A DNA stretch of 48,832 nt from Ruminococcus sp. (GTDB taxonomy: Bacteria; Bacillota; Clostridia; Oscillospirales; Ruminococcaceae): NCBI GenBank assembly GCA_022768805.1, contig JALELB010000020.1:1-48832 (forward strand), written 5' to 3'. Position numbers and translations under genes: made by a program. Positions within the stretch are counted from its first letter, which is position 1. Each line of letters starts with the position of its first letter. Below, one piece after another: positions 9,451 to 18,545 of this stretch. The notes beneath the pieces were generated by a model. The model made no database searches. It saw nothing but the letters and a program-made list of their open reading frames with translations, and was not told the origin of the DNA.

Positions 9451-9479
9451 ATTATACCTGGTTTTTGCCGGACAGGCAA
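9451..9479 (-). promoter_or_regulatory. rnhA promoter
   Basis: Minus strand: TTGCCT (9479-9474), 17 bp, TATAAT (9456-9451). The -35 overlaps an inverted repeat TTGCC-N5-GGCAA (9465-9479). Confidence 0.75.
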
Positions 9480-9486
9480 GCCCGGA

Positions 9487-9568
9487 GCTTTGTGCAGAGT
9501 GTACAAACAAAGCAGGAGGCTATCGTGCTTTGTGCTGATTGACAGGGGGATTTTAAATTATGTATAAT
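9487..9568 (+). promoter_or_regulatory. Promoter of the solute-binding protein gene with GCTTTGT repeats
   Basis: Perfect TTGACA (9539-9544), 18 bp, TATAAT (9563-9568). Just upstream, GCTTTGTGC occurs twice in direct orientation (9487-9495 and 9527-9535, 40 bp apart), with an inverted copy ACAAAGC (9507-9513) between. This may be a regulator binding array. The leader is about 110 nt and holds a small hairpin (9638-9644 with 9653-9659). Confidence 0.75.
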
Positions 9569-9684
9569 AATGTGGGAATGCATATCATCAGCCGTATGCA
9601 GGGAGTGCAGGAGGCTGGCTGTGCAGATTTGCCCGGATTCCGGAGCAGGCTTTCCGGAACGTATAGAAAGGAGTAGTTTGATTC

Positions 9685-11100
9685 ATGAACAAGCTCAGAC
9701 GCACATGTGCACTGCTGCTGGCCCTCTCTCTGACCGCAGCAGCTACCGCCTGCGGAGGCAGCAGTTCCTCCGAATCCGAGGGACGCACCAAATCCCAGGA
9801 TGATGTATCCCTGGACACTGCGGACACTGCCATCAACGCAGGAGACCCGGATATTTCGGGCCAGACCATCTACTACCTGGGGATCTATGACCTGAACCCC
9901 ACCGCAAACCAGGACCGCACTGTGGCCCTCACCCTCTTTGAGGACGTATACGGCGCAAAGATCCAGACCATCAAGTCCACCTCGGAAACCCTGTTCACCG
10001 ACCTTGCCAACCGGATCAACGGCGGCGAGCCTGTGGATATGTTCGACTATCAGTGGGATTCCGTGCCCAACGGGGTGGAAAAGGGACAGTACGAATATCT
10101 GGACGATTACATCGACCTGTCGGATCCCATCTGGGACGGCATGTCCGAGCTGATTGAAAAATACAAATACAAGGGGCATTACTACGTTGTGCCCTATTCC
10201 GTATCCGACTATATCGCCATCACCTACAGCCGGAATCTGATCGAGGAGGAGGGGCTTACAGACCCCTACAAGCTCTATCAGGAGGGCAAGTGGGACTGGG
10301 ACGCCTTCATGTCCTCTATGAAAACCTTTGTGGCAAACGCTGAGGACGGGGAAACCCGGTACGGCTGCGCAGGCTGGTTCGGCCAGGCCATCGTCCAGTC
10401 CACCGGCGAATCCATCATCAACTACGATGGCAAGAAATTCTCCAGCAATCTGATGAGCGGCAACATTGAAAAGGCAGAGCTTATGCAGGAGGAGCTGACC
10501 CGGCTCAACCTCTTTGACACCACCTGGTACGGCACCTACCCCAACGACGGCTCCGTGCTCTACTACGGCATGGCGCCCTGGCACCTGGGTCAGTCCAATG
10601 TGATGAATCCGGACGGGGATCTGTTCCTGGTGCCCTTCCCCAAGATGCCCGGGGCGGACAAGTACTACCTGTGCGGCAATGCGGCAGCAAAGATGCTGGT
10701 GAAGAACTCCGACAAGGGGGATGCGGTTGCCGCATACATTAAATGTGAGCGGCTGGCTGCAACCAAGGAGGAATACAAGCAGGCCGCCAAGGAAAAGGCG
10801 CTGATCGAAACCAAAACCGCAGCAGGCAAGGTCACCTCCTATCTGACCGAGGAGCAGTACGACTTCATGCAGACCTGGTACACCTCTGAAGATATTGTAC
10901 CCATGTTCGACTTCGGCTACGGCATGGGCGCCCGGATGGCCAACGAAACCTATGCCTATGAAACCCGGGGCGTCATGAATAACTTCATGGACGGTCTGCT
11001 CCAGCAGTTCGAGGGCACTCCGGCAACCTGGGCAGAGCTCCGCTCCGCATGGCAGGGCGTTGTGGACGAGGTTGTGGAGGAATTCAACGCCAAGCAGTAA
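9685..11100 (+). CDS. ABC transporter extracellular sugar-binding lipoprotein
   Basis: 471 residues. Lipoprotein signal peptide: MNKLRR charged start, hydrophobic core, lipobox ATAC with Cys23. The Ser-rich linker and mature domain read as an extracellular solute-binding protein family 1 (typical segments NRINGGEPVDMFDYQWDSVP near 110 and a later long helical C lobe). It should bind a sugar or oligosaccharide outside the membrane and present it to an ABC permease. No permease or ATPase gene is adjacent, so partner subunits must be elsewhere. It has its own strong promoter and terminator; the glycoside hydrolase operon downstream suggests a plant oligosaccharide ligand (inference). SD AAAGGAG. 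Confidence 0.88.
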   Translation: MNKLRRTCALLLALSLTAAATACGGSSSSESEGRTKSQDDVSLDTADTAINAGDPDISGQTIYYLGIYDLNPTANQDRTVALTLFEDVYGAKIQTIKSTSETLFTDLANRINGGEPVDMFDYQWDSVPNGVEKGQYEYLDDYIDLSDPIWDGMSELIEKYKYKGHYYVVPYSVSDYIAITYSRNLIEEEGLTDPYKLYQEGKWDWDAFMSSMKTFVANAEDGETRYGCAGWFGQAIVQSTGESIINYDGKKFSSNLMSGNIEKAELMQEELTRLNLFDTTWYGTYPNDGSVLYYGMAPWHLGQSNVMNPDGDLFLVPFPKMPGADKYYLCGNAAAKMLVKNSDKGDAVAAYIKCERLAATKEEYKQAAKEKALIETKTAAGKVTSYLTEEQYDFMQTWYTSEDIVPMFDFGYGMGARMANETYAYETRGVMNNFMDGLLQQFEGTPATWAELRSAWQGVVDEVVEEFNAKQ

Positions 11101-11145
11101 AACCCATGCCGCAGAAAACCGGCATGAGGAAATAGTATTCCGGGA

Positions 11146-11176
11146 CGGCTCCGTACAGGTGTGCGGGGCCGTTTTT
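11146..11176 (+). terminator. Intrinsic terminator of the solute-binding protein gene
   Basis: 11-bp stem with two G-U pairs (11146-11156 with 11161-11171), 4-nt loop, then TTTTT. Confidence 0.8.
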
Positions 11177-11187
11177 CGGGGCACTGA

Positions 11188-11216
11188 TTGACTTTGCCCC
11201 GGCAATCGGATATAAT
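11188..11216 (+). promoter_or_regulatory. Promoter of the GH42-GH36-GH74 operon, with operator-like palindrome
   Basis: TTGACT (11188-11193), 17 bp, TATAAT (11211-11216). The spacer contains the palindrome TTGCCCCGGCAA (11194-11205), well placed for a repressor. The open frame of the first gene reaches back through this promoter, which helps place its true start downstream at 11257. Confidence 0.8.
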
Positions 11217-11256
11217 AAGCATGTATATCGGCATCGTGAAAAATGAGGATTGTGTG

Positions 11257-13320
11257 ATGAGAACAGAAGCAGAAATCAAGCTCCGCTGCCTGCTCCACGG
11301 GGCGGACTATAACCCGGAGCAGTGGCTGGATATGCCCGAGGTTCTGGAGGAGGATATCCGGTTGATGCAGCAGGCAGGCATCAACTGCGTGTCCGTAGGC
11401 ATTTTCTCCTGGGTATCCTTAGAGCCGGCGGAGGGGGTATACACCTTTGACTGGCTGGACCGGGTAATTGACAGCCTGTACGAAAACGGCATTTACACCG
11501 TGCTTGCCACCCCCAGCGGCGCAAAGCCAGGGTGGATGGCGAAAAAGTATCCGGAGATCCTCCGGGTGGAGGCGGACCGGCGCCGGAACCTCCAGGGGGG
11601 ACGGCACAACCACTGCTACACCTCCCCGGTGTACCGGGAGAAGGTCACAGAGATGAATACCCGGCTGGCAAAGCGGTACGCCCATCACCCGGGGGTAATC
11701 CTGTGGCATGTGTCCAACGAGATCCAGGGGGAGTGCCACTGCCCCCTGTGCCAGGCGGCATTCCGCAGCTGGCTGAAGGAAAAATACGGCACGCTGGAAA
11801 AGCTGAACAAGGCCTACTGGACAGCCTTCTGGAGCCATACCTATACGGACTGGGAGGAGATCGAATCCCCGGCGCCCCATGGGGAGACCAATGTGCACGG
11901 GCTTGTACTGGACTGGCGCCGATTCTGCACCGCCCAGACCGTGGATTTCTTCCGGGTGGAGACTGCCCCTTTGCGGGCGGAGAATCCGGATATTCCGGTG
12001 ACCATGAATATGATGGGCTTCTACGACGGCATCGACTACTGGCAGTTCCTTCCCGAGCTGGACATCATCAGCTGGGACAGCTACCCGGGCTGGCACAACT
12101 GGGACGGCTGTGAGGCGGGCAACGCCATCTGGAACGGGGCATACTGCGACGCCATGCGGGCCATGAAGCGAAAGCCCTGGCTGCTGATGGAGAATTCCCC
12201 CAGTACCACCAACTGGAACGGCGTGTCCCGGCACAAGCGGCCCGGATTCCACCGGCTCACCGCCATCCAGAACCTTGCCCACGGCTCCGACAGCATCCAG
12301 TACTTCCAGTGGCGGCAGAGCCGGGGCTCCTGTGAAAAATTCCACAGCGCCGTGGTCAGCCACAACCCCTCCCCCGAAACCCGGATTTTCCGGGAGGTTG
12401 CCGGGGTGGGGGAAATGCTGAAAAAGCTGAAAGCTATTCAGGGCAGCACCGTCCCCGCCCGGGCGGCGATTCTGTATGATGTACAGAACGGCTGGGCCAT
12501 CGGGGAATCCAAGGGCCCCAGGAACATCGGCATGGGGTATCTGGACCTGATCCTGCGGATTTACGAGGGCTTCTGGCGCCGGGGAATCCCGGTGGATCTG
12601 GTGAACATGGATGCGCCCCTGGAGGACTACAAGCTGGTGGCAGCCCCCATGCTGTACATGCTCCGGGGGGACATTGCCCGGCGGCTCACCGCCTTTGTGG
12701 AGCAGGGAGGCACCCTGCTGGCAAGCTACTTCACCGGAGTGGTGGACGAAACCGACCTTTGCTACCTGGGCAGGACCCCTGCCCAGGGTCTCACGGAGGT
12801 GCTGGGTCTGTGGGCGGAGGAGATCGACGGCCTCTGGGATCACCAGCGCAACGGCATCTTGCTGGAAAATCCGCCCCAGGGCATGCAGAACCGGTATGAG
12901 GCAAGCCGCCTGTGCGAGATCGTCCACACCACCACGGCGGAAACCCTGGGAGTCTACGAAAGCGACTACTACCAGGGGATGCCGGCGGTGACGGTGAACC
13001 GGTATGGCAAGGGCCGTGCCTATTACACAGGCACCTTTGCAGAGCCGGGGTTCTACTATGACCTGCTGGGGAAAATCGCACCGGAGGCCGGGGTATCCCC
13101 GGCGCTGGACACGGCGCTGCCCTACGGGGTCACCGTGGGCATCCGGCAAAAGGATACGGAAACCTACTACTTCTTACAGAATTTCAACCAGGAGCCAAAG
13201 ACCCTGGAGCTGCCCTTCCCCCTGTGTGATCTGGAAACCGGGGAAACCCATACAGGCAGCATCACCCTTGCCGGCTACGGGGGCATGGTCTGCACCCGGG
13301 CAAAGGAGGGGCAGGCATGA
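11257..13320 (+). CDS. Beta-galactosidase, glycoside hydrolase family 42
   Basis: 687 residues from ATG 11257; the frame is open to 11188, but that would include the promoter. AGGA precedes the ATG. The GH42 catalytic TIM barrel begins LLHGADYNPEQW; acid/base Glu is in HVSNEIQG (about residue 154) and the nucleophile Glu in LLMENSPS (about 311). A Cys cluster CHCPLC follows the acid/base residue, as in zinc-binding GH42 enzymes. A beta-galactosidase trimerisation-type domain lies around 390-590. No signal peptide, so it is cytoplasmic and removes terminal beta-galactose from imported oligosaccharides. Its stop overlaps the next ATG (ATGA). Confidence 0.94.
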   Translation: MRTEAEIKLRCLLHGADYNPEQWLDMPEVLEEDIRLMQQAGINCVSVGIFSWVSLEPAEGVYTFDWLDRVIDSLYENGIYTVLATPSGAKPGWMAKKYPEILRVEADRRRNLQGGRHNHCYTSPVYREKVTEMNTRLAKRYAHHPGVILWHVSNEIQGECHCPLCQAAFRSWLKEKYGTLEKLNKAYWTAFWSHTYTDWEEIESPAPHGETNVHGLVLDWRRFCTAQTVDFFRVETAPLRAENPDIPVTMNMMGFYDGIDYWQFLPELDIISWDSYPGWHNWDGCEAGNAIWNGAYCDAMRAMKRKPWLLMENSPSTTNWNGVSRHKRPGFHRLTAIQNLAHGSDSIQYFQWRQSRGSCEKFHSAVVSHNPSPETRIFREVAGVGEMLKKLKAIQGSTVPARAAILYDVQNGWAIGESKGPRNIGMGYLDLILRIYEGFWRRGIPVDLVNMDAPLEDYKLVAAPMLYMLRGDIARRLTAFVEQGGTLLASYFTGVVDETDLCYLGRTPAQGLTEVLGLWAEEIDGLWDHQRNGILLENPPQGMQNRYEASRLCEIVHTTTAETLGVYESDYYQGMPAVTVNRYGKGRAYYTGTFAEPGFYYDLLGKIAPEAGVSPALDTALPYGVTVGIRQKDTETYYFLQNFNQEPKTLELPFPLCDLETGETHTGSITLAGYGGMVCTRAKEGQA

Positions 13321-15530
13321 ACATTACCTATGACGAAAAGCTGCGGCTGTTCCGGCTCACTGCCGGGGATATGCTCTACGCCATGGCGGTGACGGACGGG
13401 GAATACCTTGCCCATGTGTATTACGGAAAGACCCTGCCGGACGAGGATCTGACGGAGCTGCTGCGGCTGGATGAGCCACCCTTTACCCCCTCGGTGAATA
13501 ACCGGGACAAGGCCTGCTATATGGACACCCTGCCCTTTGAATGCCCCTGCTTCGGCACCGGGGATTACCGGGAGCATGCAGTGGAGATTCTGGATGACGC
13601 CGGCATGAGCGCCTGCGACTTCCGGTATGTGTCCCACAGCATCACGCCGGGCAAGCCGGGACTGCCGGGGCTCCCCGCCACCTTCGGCAGGGAGCAGGAC
13701 GCCATGACCCTGTGCATTCTGTGCCGGGATACCCACGCAAGGCTGGAGCTGGAGCTGCGGTATTCCGTGTTCCGGGGGCTGAACGCCATCCTGCGCAGCG
13801 CCCTTGTGCGGAACACCGGGGATAAGAACTGCCGGCTGCGGCGGCTGCTGAGCGCCACCCTGACTCTGGATGAGGACGGGTATGATATGCTGACCCTGAA
13901 CGGCTCCTGGGCACGGGAGCGGCATGTGGAACGGTGCCGGCTTCATATGGGCAAGCAGCGGGTTGACAGCCTGAGGGGGGAAAGCTCCCACCAGCACAAC
14001 CCCTTTTTCGCCCTGCTGGAGCACAACGGGGACGAGGACCGGGGCATATGCTACGGGCTGAACCTCATTTACTCCGGCAATTTCATGGCCCAGGCGGAGG
14101 TGGATCAGCACCGCACCGTCCGGGCACAGCTCGGCATCAACCCCACGGATTTTACCTGGCTGCTGGAGCCGGGGGAGGAATTTGCCGCACCGGAGGCAGT
14201 CCTGGTCTGGTCGGAGCAGGGGCTGGGGGGCATGTCCCGTACCTTCCACGACCTGTACCGGCAGCATCTTATCCGCAGCAAATACCGGGATATGCCCCGG
14301 CCGGTGCTCATCAACAACTGGGAGGCAACCTATTTCGATTTTGACGCAGAAAAGCTGCTGGCCATTGCCAAAGAGGCGGCTTCCCTTGGCATCGAGATGC
14401 TGGTGATGGACGACGGCTGGTTCGGCCACCGGGACAGCGACAATTCCAGCCTGGGGGACTGGTATGTATACGAAAAGAAGCTGAAGGGGGGCTTAAAGCC
14501 CCTGGTGGACAAGGTGCGTGGGCTGGGGCTGAAATTCGGCATCTGGTTTGAGCCGGAAATGGTCTCCCCGGACAGCGACCTGTACCGTGCCCACCCGGAC
14601 TGGGCAATCCGGATTCCCGGCAGGGAGATGACCCTGTGCCGGGAGCAGTATGTGCTGGATTATTCCCGGCAGGATGTGCGGGATTATGTTTACGGTATGC
14701 TCAGGGACATTCTCACCAGCGCAGACATTTCCTATGTGAAGTGGGATATGAACCGGCAGCTGACGGAGGTGGGCTCCGGGATGCTTCCGGCAGACCGGCA
14801 GCGGGAGCTGTGGCACCGGTATGTGCTAGGGGTTTACGAGCTGATGGAGCGGCTGGTGACGGAGTTTCCGGATCTGCTGCTGGAAAACTGCTCCGGCGGC
14901 GGCGCCCGGTTTGACCCGGGCATGCTGTACTACAGCCCCCAGATCTGGGCGTCGGACGATACGGACGCCGTGGAGCGGCTGAAGATCCAGTACGGCACCT
15001 CTCTTTGCTATCCGGTTTCCGCCATGGGCGCCCACGTCAGCGACTGCCCCAACCATACGGTGGGCAGAAGCACTCCTTTCCAGACCCGGGGGCATGTGGC
15101 TATGGCGGGCACCTTCGGCTATGAGCTGGATGTGACCAGAATCCCGGCGGAGGACCGGGCACAGATTCCGGGACAGATCGCCGATTACAAGCGCTACAGC
15201 CATATTATGCAGGAGGGGGATCAGTTCCGGATCGGGAATCCCTTCGGCACAGAGGGCTTTGACGCCTGGATCTTTGTGACAAAGGACAAAAGGGAAGCGC
15301 TGTTTACCTATGTACAGACCCTGTCCCGGCCCAATGTGCGCTCCCGGCGGATCCGGCTCAAGGGGCTTGACCCGGAGGGCTGGTATCGGTGCAGCGACAA
15401 AGGGAAAACCTACAGCGGCGCATATCTCATGCAGGCAGGGCTGCGCATGCCCAACCTGTGGGGAGATTTTCAGAGCAGACAGATTTATTTTGAAAAAACC
15501 GAGCAGTATAAAACGGAGGAAGAAGCATGA
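13317..15530 (+). CDS. Alpha-galactosidase, glycoside hydrolase family 36
   Basis: 737 residues, full length for GH36. An N-terminal beta-supersandwich (about 1-310) is followed by a TIM barrel from NNWEATYFDF. The nucleophile Asp is in YVKWDMNR (about 476) and the acid/base Asp in WASDDTDAVERL (about 546); further hallmarks are MDDGWFG and GIWFEPEM. It should release alpha-1,6-galactose from raffinose-type sugars or galactomannan oligosaccharides in the cytoplasm. No signal peptide. 4-nt overlaps with both neighbours point to translational coupling. Confidence 0.95.
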   Translation: MNITYDEKLRLFRLTAGDMLYAMAVTDGEYLAHVYYGKTLPDEDLTELLRLDEPPFTPSVNNRDKACYMDTLPFECPCFGTGDYREHAVEILDDAGMSACDFRYVSHSITPGKPGLPGLPATFGREQDAMTLCILCRDTHARLELELRYSVFRGLNAILRSALVRNTGDKNCRLRRLLSATLTLDEDGYDMLTLNGSWARERHVERCRLHMGKQRVDSLRGESSHQHNPFFALLEHNGDEDRGICYGLNLIYSGNFMAQAEVDQHRTVRAQLGINPTDFTWLLEPGEEFAAPEAVLVWSEQGLGGMSRTFHDLYRQHLIRSKYRDMPRPVLINNWEATYFDFDAEKLLAIAKEAASLGIEMLVMDDGWFGHRDSDNSSLGDWYVYEKKLKGGLKPLVDKVRGLGLKFGIWFEPEMVSPDSDLYRAHPDWAIRIPGREMTLCREQYVLDYSRQDVRDYVYGMLRDILTSADISYVKWDMNRQLTEVGSGMLPADRQRELWHRYVLGVYELMERLVTEFPDLLLENCSGGGARFDPGMLYYSPQIWASDDTDAVERLKIQYGTSLCYPVSAMGAHVSDCPNHTVGRSTPFQTRGHVAMAGTFGYELDVTRIPAEDRAQIPGQIADYKRYSHIMQEGDQFRIGNPFGTEGFDAWIFVTKDKREALFTYVQTLSRPNVRSRRIRLKGLDPEGWYRCSDKGKTYSGAYLMQAGLRMPNLWGDFQSRQIYFEKTEQYKTEEEA

Positions 15531-17713
15531 AGCAGAAAAAAAGGGCGGCAGCCCTGAGTATGGCGCTTGCCATGCTGGCAGGGCTCAGCGCCTGTGACCA
15601 GAAGCAGAAGGGTGTGGAGTCCGTCAGTTACAACTGGGGCAATGTGGCCATCGGCGGCGGCGGCTATGTGACCGGCATCACCTACAACCCCACCGAGGAG
15701 GGGCTCATGTACGCCCGGACGGATATGGGAGGCGCCTACCGCTGGAAGTCCGGGGACGGAAAATGGGTGTGCATCACCGACCACCTGGGGGGCGTGAACT
15801 CCGACAGCTGGAATCTCAACGGAGTGGAGGCTCTTGCCACCGACCCGGTGGAGCCCAACCGGGTGTATATGTCCTGCGGCACCTATATGGGGCAGCCCGG
15901 CGCCATTCTCTGCTCCGATGATTACGGGAACAACTGGAAGCAGGTGGACATTGGGGTTTCCTTCGGGGCAAATAACTCCGGCAGAGGCGCCGGAGAGCGG
16001 ATGATGGTGGACCCTAAGCACAACAGCACCATTTACCTCGGCACCCGGAGCGACGGTCTGTGGCGGAGCAAGGATTACGGGGAAAACTGGGAAAAGGTAG
16101 AATCCTTCCCGGTAAAGGGCAATTACAGCCAGGAGGGCATCAGCATGGGCATCCTCTGGGTGGAGTTTGACCCGGTTTCCGACGATATCTATGTGGGCGT
16201 GGCCATGAAGGACGGCCAGTGCATCTATACCTCCTCCGACCAGGGAGAAAGCTGGGAGGCGCTTCCCGCCAACGAAAAGGGCATGTACCCCACCCAGGCA
16301 GGGATTTCCTCCAACGGCTATCTGTATCTGAGCTACAGCGATTCCTGCGGCCCCAACGCCGCCTGCAAGAGCGGAAAGGTATACCGCTTCAGCCTTGCGG
16401 ACAAGAGCTATGAGGACATTACCCCCCAGGTAGGAGACGGTCACTACGGCGGCTACGGCGGGGTATCCATCGACGCAAAGAACCCGGATACCATCGTGGT
16501 ATCCTCCCTGGGCTTCTGGGAGGACAGGGGCGAGAACCTGTACCGCAGCACCGACGGGGGAAACACCTGGAAGGCGCTGTATGACGAAACCGGGGATCAT
16601 TACAAAATGGACACCACCGATGCAGGCTGGCTCCAGTGGGGCAGGGAACAGGCAAAGACCGGCTGGTGGGTGTCGGATGTGGAGATCAATCCCTTCAACT
16701 CCGATGAAGTCACCTACGGCACCGGCGCCACGGTGTTTTCCACGGTGAATATGACCGCCCTGGACAGCGGCGGAGATGTGACCATCCAATTCAACGCCTA
16801 CGGGCTGGAGGAGAACGCCGTATTCAATATGGTTTCTCCTCCCCATGCAGAGGGCAGCACTCCCCAGCTGTATTCCATTATGGGGGATCTGACGGGCTTT
16901 GCCCATATGGACGTGAACGTGCGGCCGGATGACGCACACTTCATGAAGGAGGGTACCCCCCAGGATGTGGACTGCGCATGGCTCAACCCCAATGTGGCGG
17001 CATACACCAGCGACAACGGCAAGTCCCCGGTGCGGATCACCCTGGACGGAGGCAGCACCTGGAACACCTGCACCGCCCTGGGTACCGGCGGCGACAGCGG
17101 CACCGTGGCGCTTTCGGCGGACGGCAGCACCCTGCTCTGGTCCCCCAACAGCACCAAGGCGGAAAGCTATGTGTCCAACGACAACGGCAAGACCTGGTAT
17201 ATTGCCAACGGTCTGGGCTTCCAGCCGGATATTGCGGCGGACAAGGTGAACCCCTCCAGAATCTATGCGGCCTGCGGCGGTCAGGTATTTGCCTCCCAGG
17301 ACGGGGGCTTCAACTTCACCGCCACCGGAGCAGTGGTATCCGAATCCACCACCCTGTATACGGTGGACGGACGGGAAGGCCATGTATGGGCCCTCAGCGG
17401 CAGCGTCATCATGTTCTCCCAGGACGGGGGCAAGACATTTGAAACCCTGAAAAACTTCAATGCCAGAGCCATGGGCTTCGGTGCGCCGAAAAATGCAGGG
17501 GATTACCCGGTGCTGTATGCCATGGGGAGCAGTGACAACGTAAACGGCATCTTCCGCTCCGCCGATCAGGGCAAGACCTGGCAGCGGATCAACGATGACA
17601 AGCACCAGTTCGGCAACATCACCCCCGCCATCTGCGGGGACGGCAGCGTATACGGCAGAGTATACTTCGCCACCAACGGCAGGGGCATCGTGATGGGAGA
17701 CATTGCGGAGTAA
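15527..17713 (+). CDS. Xyloglucan-type endo-glucanase, GH74 lipoprotein
   Basis: 728 residues. Lipoprotein signal with lipobox LSAC, Cys23, so it is likely anchored outside the membrane. The mature part is a two-lobed seven-bladed propeller of BNR/sialidase-type repeats (SxDxGxxW motifs throughout, e.g. SSDQGESW, STDGGNTW, SQDGGKTF). The GH74 N-terminal signature YARTDMGGAYRW (catalytic-base Asp near 68) and GDLTGFAHMD (near 452-461, region of the second catalytic Asp) are present. Known GH74 enzymes cut the xyloglucan backbone. No dockerin or carbohydrate-binding module. It starts in a 4-nt overlap with GH36 and ends in TAATG, shared with the GH25 gene. Confidence 0.9.
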   Translation: MKQKKRAAALSMALAMLAGLSACDQKQKGVESVSYNWGNVAIGGGGYVTGITYNPTEEGLMYARTDMGGAYRWKSGDGKWVCITDHLGGVNSDSWNLNGVEALATDPVEPNRVYMSCGTYMGQPGAILCSDDYGNNWKQVDIGVSFGANNSGRGAGERMMVDPKHNSTIYLGTRSDGLWRSKDYGENWEKVESFPVKGNYSQEGISMGILWVEFDPVSDDIYVGVAMKDGQCIYTSSDQGESWEALPANEKGMYPTQAGISSNGYLYLSYSDSCGPNAACKSGKVYRFSLADKSYEDITPQVGDGHYGGYGGVSIDAKNPDTIVVSSLGFWEDRGENLYRSTDGGNTWKALYDETGDHYKMDTTDAGWLQWGREQAKTGWWVSDVEINPFNSDEVTYGTGATVFSTVNMTALDSGGDVTIQFNAYGLEENAVFNMVSPPHAEGSTPQLYSIMGDLTGFAHMDVNVRPDDAHFMKEGTPQDVDCAWLNPNVAAYTSDNGKSPVRITLDGGSTWNTCTALGTGGDSGTVALSADGSTLLWSPNSTKAESYVSNDNGKTWYIANGLGFQPDIAADKVNPSRIYAACGGQVFASQDGGFNFTATGAVVSESTTLYTVDGREGHVWALSGSVIMFSQDGGKTFETLKNFNARAMGFGAPKNAGDYPVLYAMGSSDNVNGIFRSADQGKTWQRINDDKHQFGNITPAICGDGSVYGRVYFATNGRGIVMGDIAE

Positions 17714-18498
17714 TGGCACGCCTGTCCCGTAAAAAGCGGATTCTGCTGATTGTGCTGATCCTGCTGGCGGTGCTGCTGGCAGGTACCGGCGCCGGAGGCT
17801 GGCTGGTGTACACCGGCAGAATCCGGCTCAACCACCCCTCAGAAAGCCGTTATCCCGTCCGGGGAGTGGATGTGTCCCACTACCAGGGGAAGATCGACTG
17901 GCAGGTGCTGTCCGCCCAGTCCATTCAGTTTGCCTATATCAAGGCCACCGAGGGCAGCAGCCTTGTGGACGAATACTTTGCCCAGAACTGGAAGGACGCT
18001 CACGAAACCCCGTTGTATGTGGGAGCCTATCACTTTTTCAGCTTTGACAGCCCGGGACAGTCCCAGGCGGAAAATTTCATTGCCACGGTGCCGGATACGG
18101 AAAATGCCCTGCCTCCGGTGATTGATCTGGAATACTACGGGGACAAGGCGAAAAATCCGCCGGAGCGGGACGCCGTCCGGCAGGAGCTGGATGCCCTGAT
18201 CCGTGCCCTGGAGGCACACTACGGCAAAACGCCGGTGATCTATACCACCTATTCCTGCTACCGGCAGTATCTGAAGGGGGATATGCCGGACTGCCCCATC
18301 TGGTACCGGAGCGTATATGCGCCCCCGGTGATCGGCCCGGAATGGACCTTCTGGCAGTACCGCTGCGACGCCCGGCTCCCCGGGTATGCGGGAAACCACT
18401 GGGAACAAAAGAACATTGACCTGAATGTTTACCGGGGCAGCTATGCAGAATTTCTGGAGGAATTCGCACTGACGGACAAACAGACAAATACAGAATAA
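17713..18498 (+). CDS. Membrane-anchored GH25 lysozyme-like muramidase
   Basis: 261 residues. An N-terminal signal anchor (about 9-34) precedes a GH25 domain starting GVDVSHYQGKIDW (Asp near 52). Family residues IKATEGSSLVDEYF and the catalytic pair DLE in PPVIDLEYYG (about 138) are visible, with the C-terminal FWQYRCDARLPG. GH25 enzymes cleave peptidoglycan between MurNAc and GlcNAc. Its stop-start link with GH74 (1-nt overlap) makes it part of the polysaccharide operon, which is unusual. It might open the wall for lipoprotein display, but that is speculation. Confidence 0.9.
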   Translation: MARLSRKKRILLIVLILLAVLLAGTGAGGWLVYTGRIRLNHPSESRYPVRGVDVSHYQGKIDWQVLSAQSIQFAYIKATEGSSLVDEYFAQNWKDAHETPLYVGAYHFFSFDSPGQSQAENFIATVPDTENALPPVIDLEYYGDKAKNPPERDAVRQELDALIRALEAHYGKTPVIYTTYSCYRQYLKGDMPDCPIWYRSVYAPPVIGPEWTFWQYRCDARLPGYAGNHWEQKNIDLNVYRGSYAEFLEEFALTDKQTNTE

Positions 18499-18545
18499 AG
18501 GCAGCGCCCCACAGGGCTCGCGGATGCTGCCTGAAGGAGGATGCT

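Noticed and set aside
11188-11256. Upstream start for the GH42 gene
   Set aside because: The extension would be translated from its own promoter hexamers; the transcript starts downstream of 11216.
9553-11298. 581-codon minus frame opposite the sugar-binding lipoprotein
   Set aside because: Shadow frame; the plus strand has a signal peptide, SD, promoter and terminator.
15485-17719. 744-codon minus frame opposite GH74
   Set aside because: Gly/Val/His-rich shadow; GH74 repeats on the plus strand are unmistakable.
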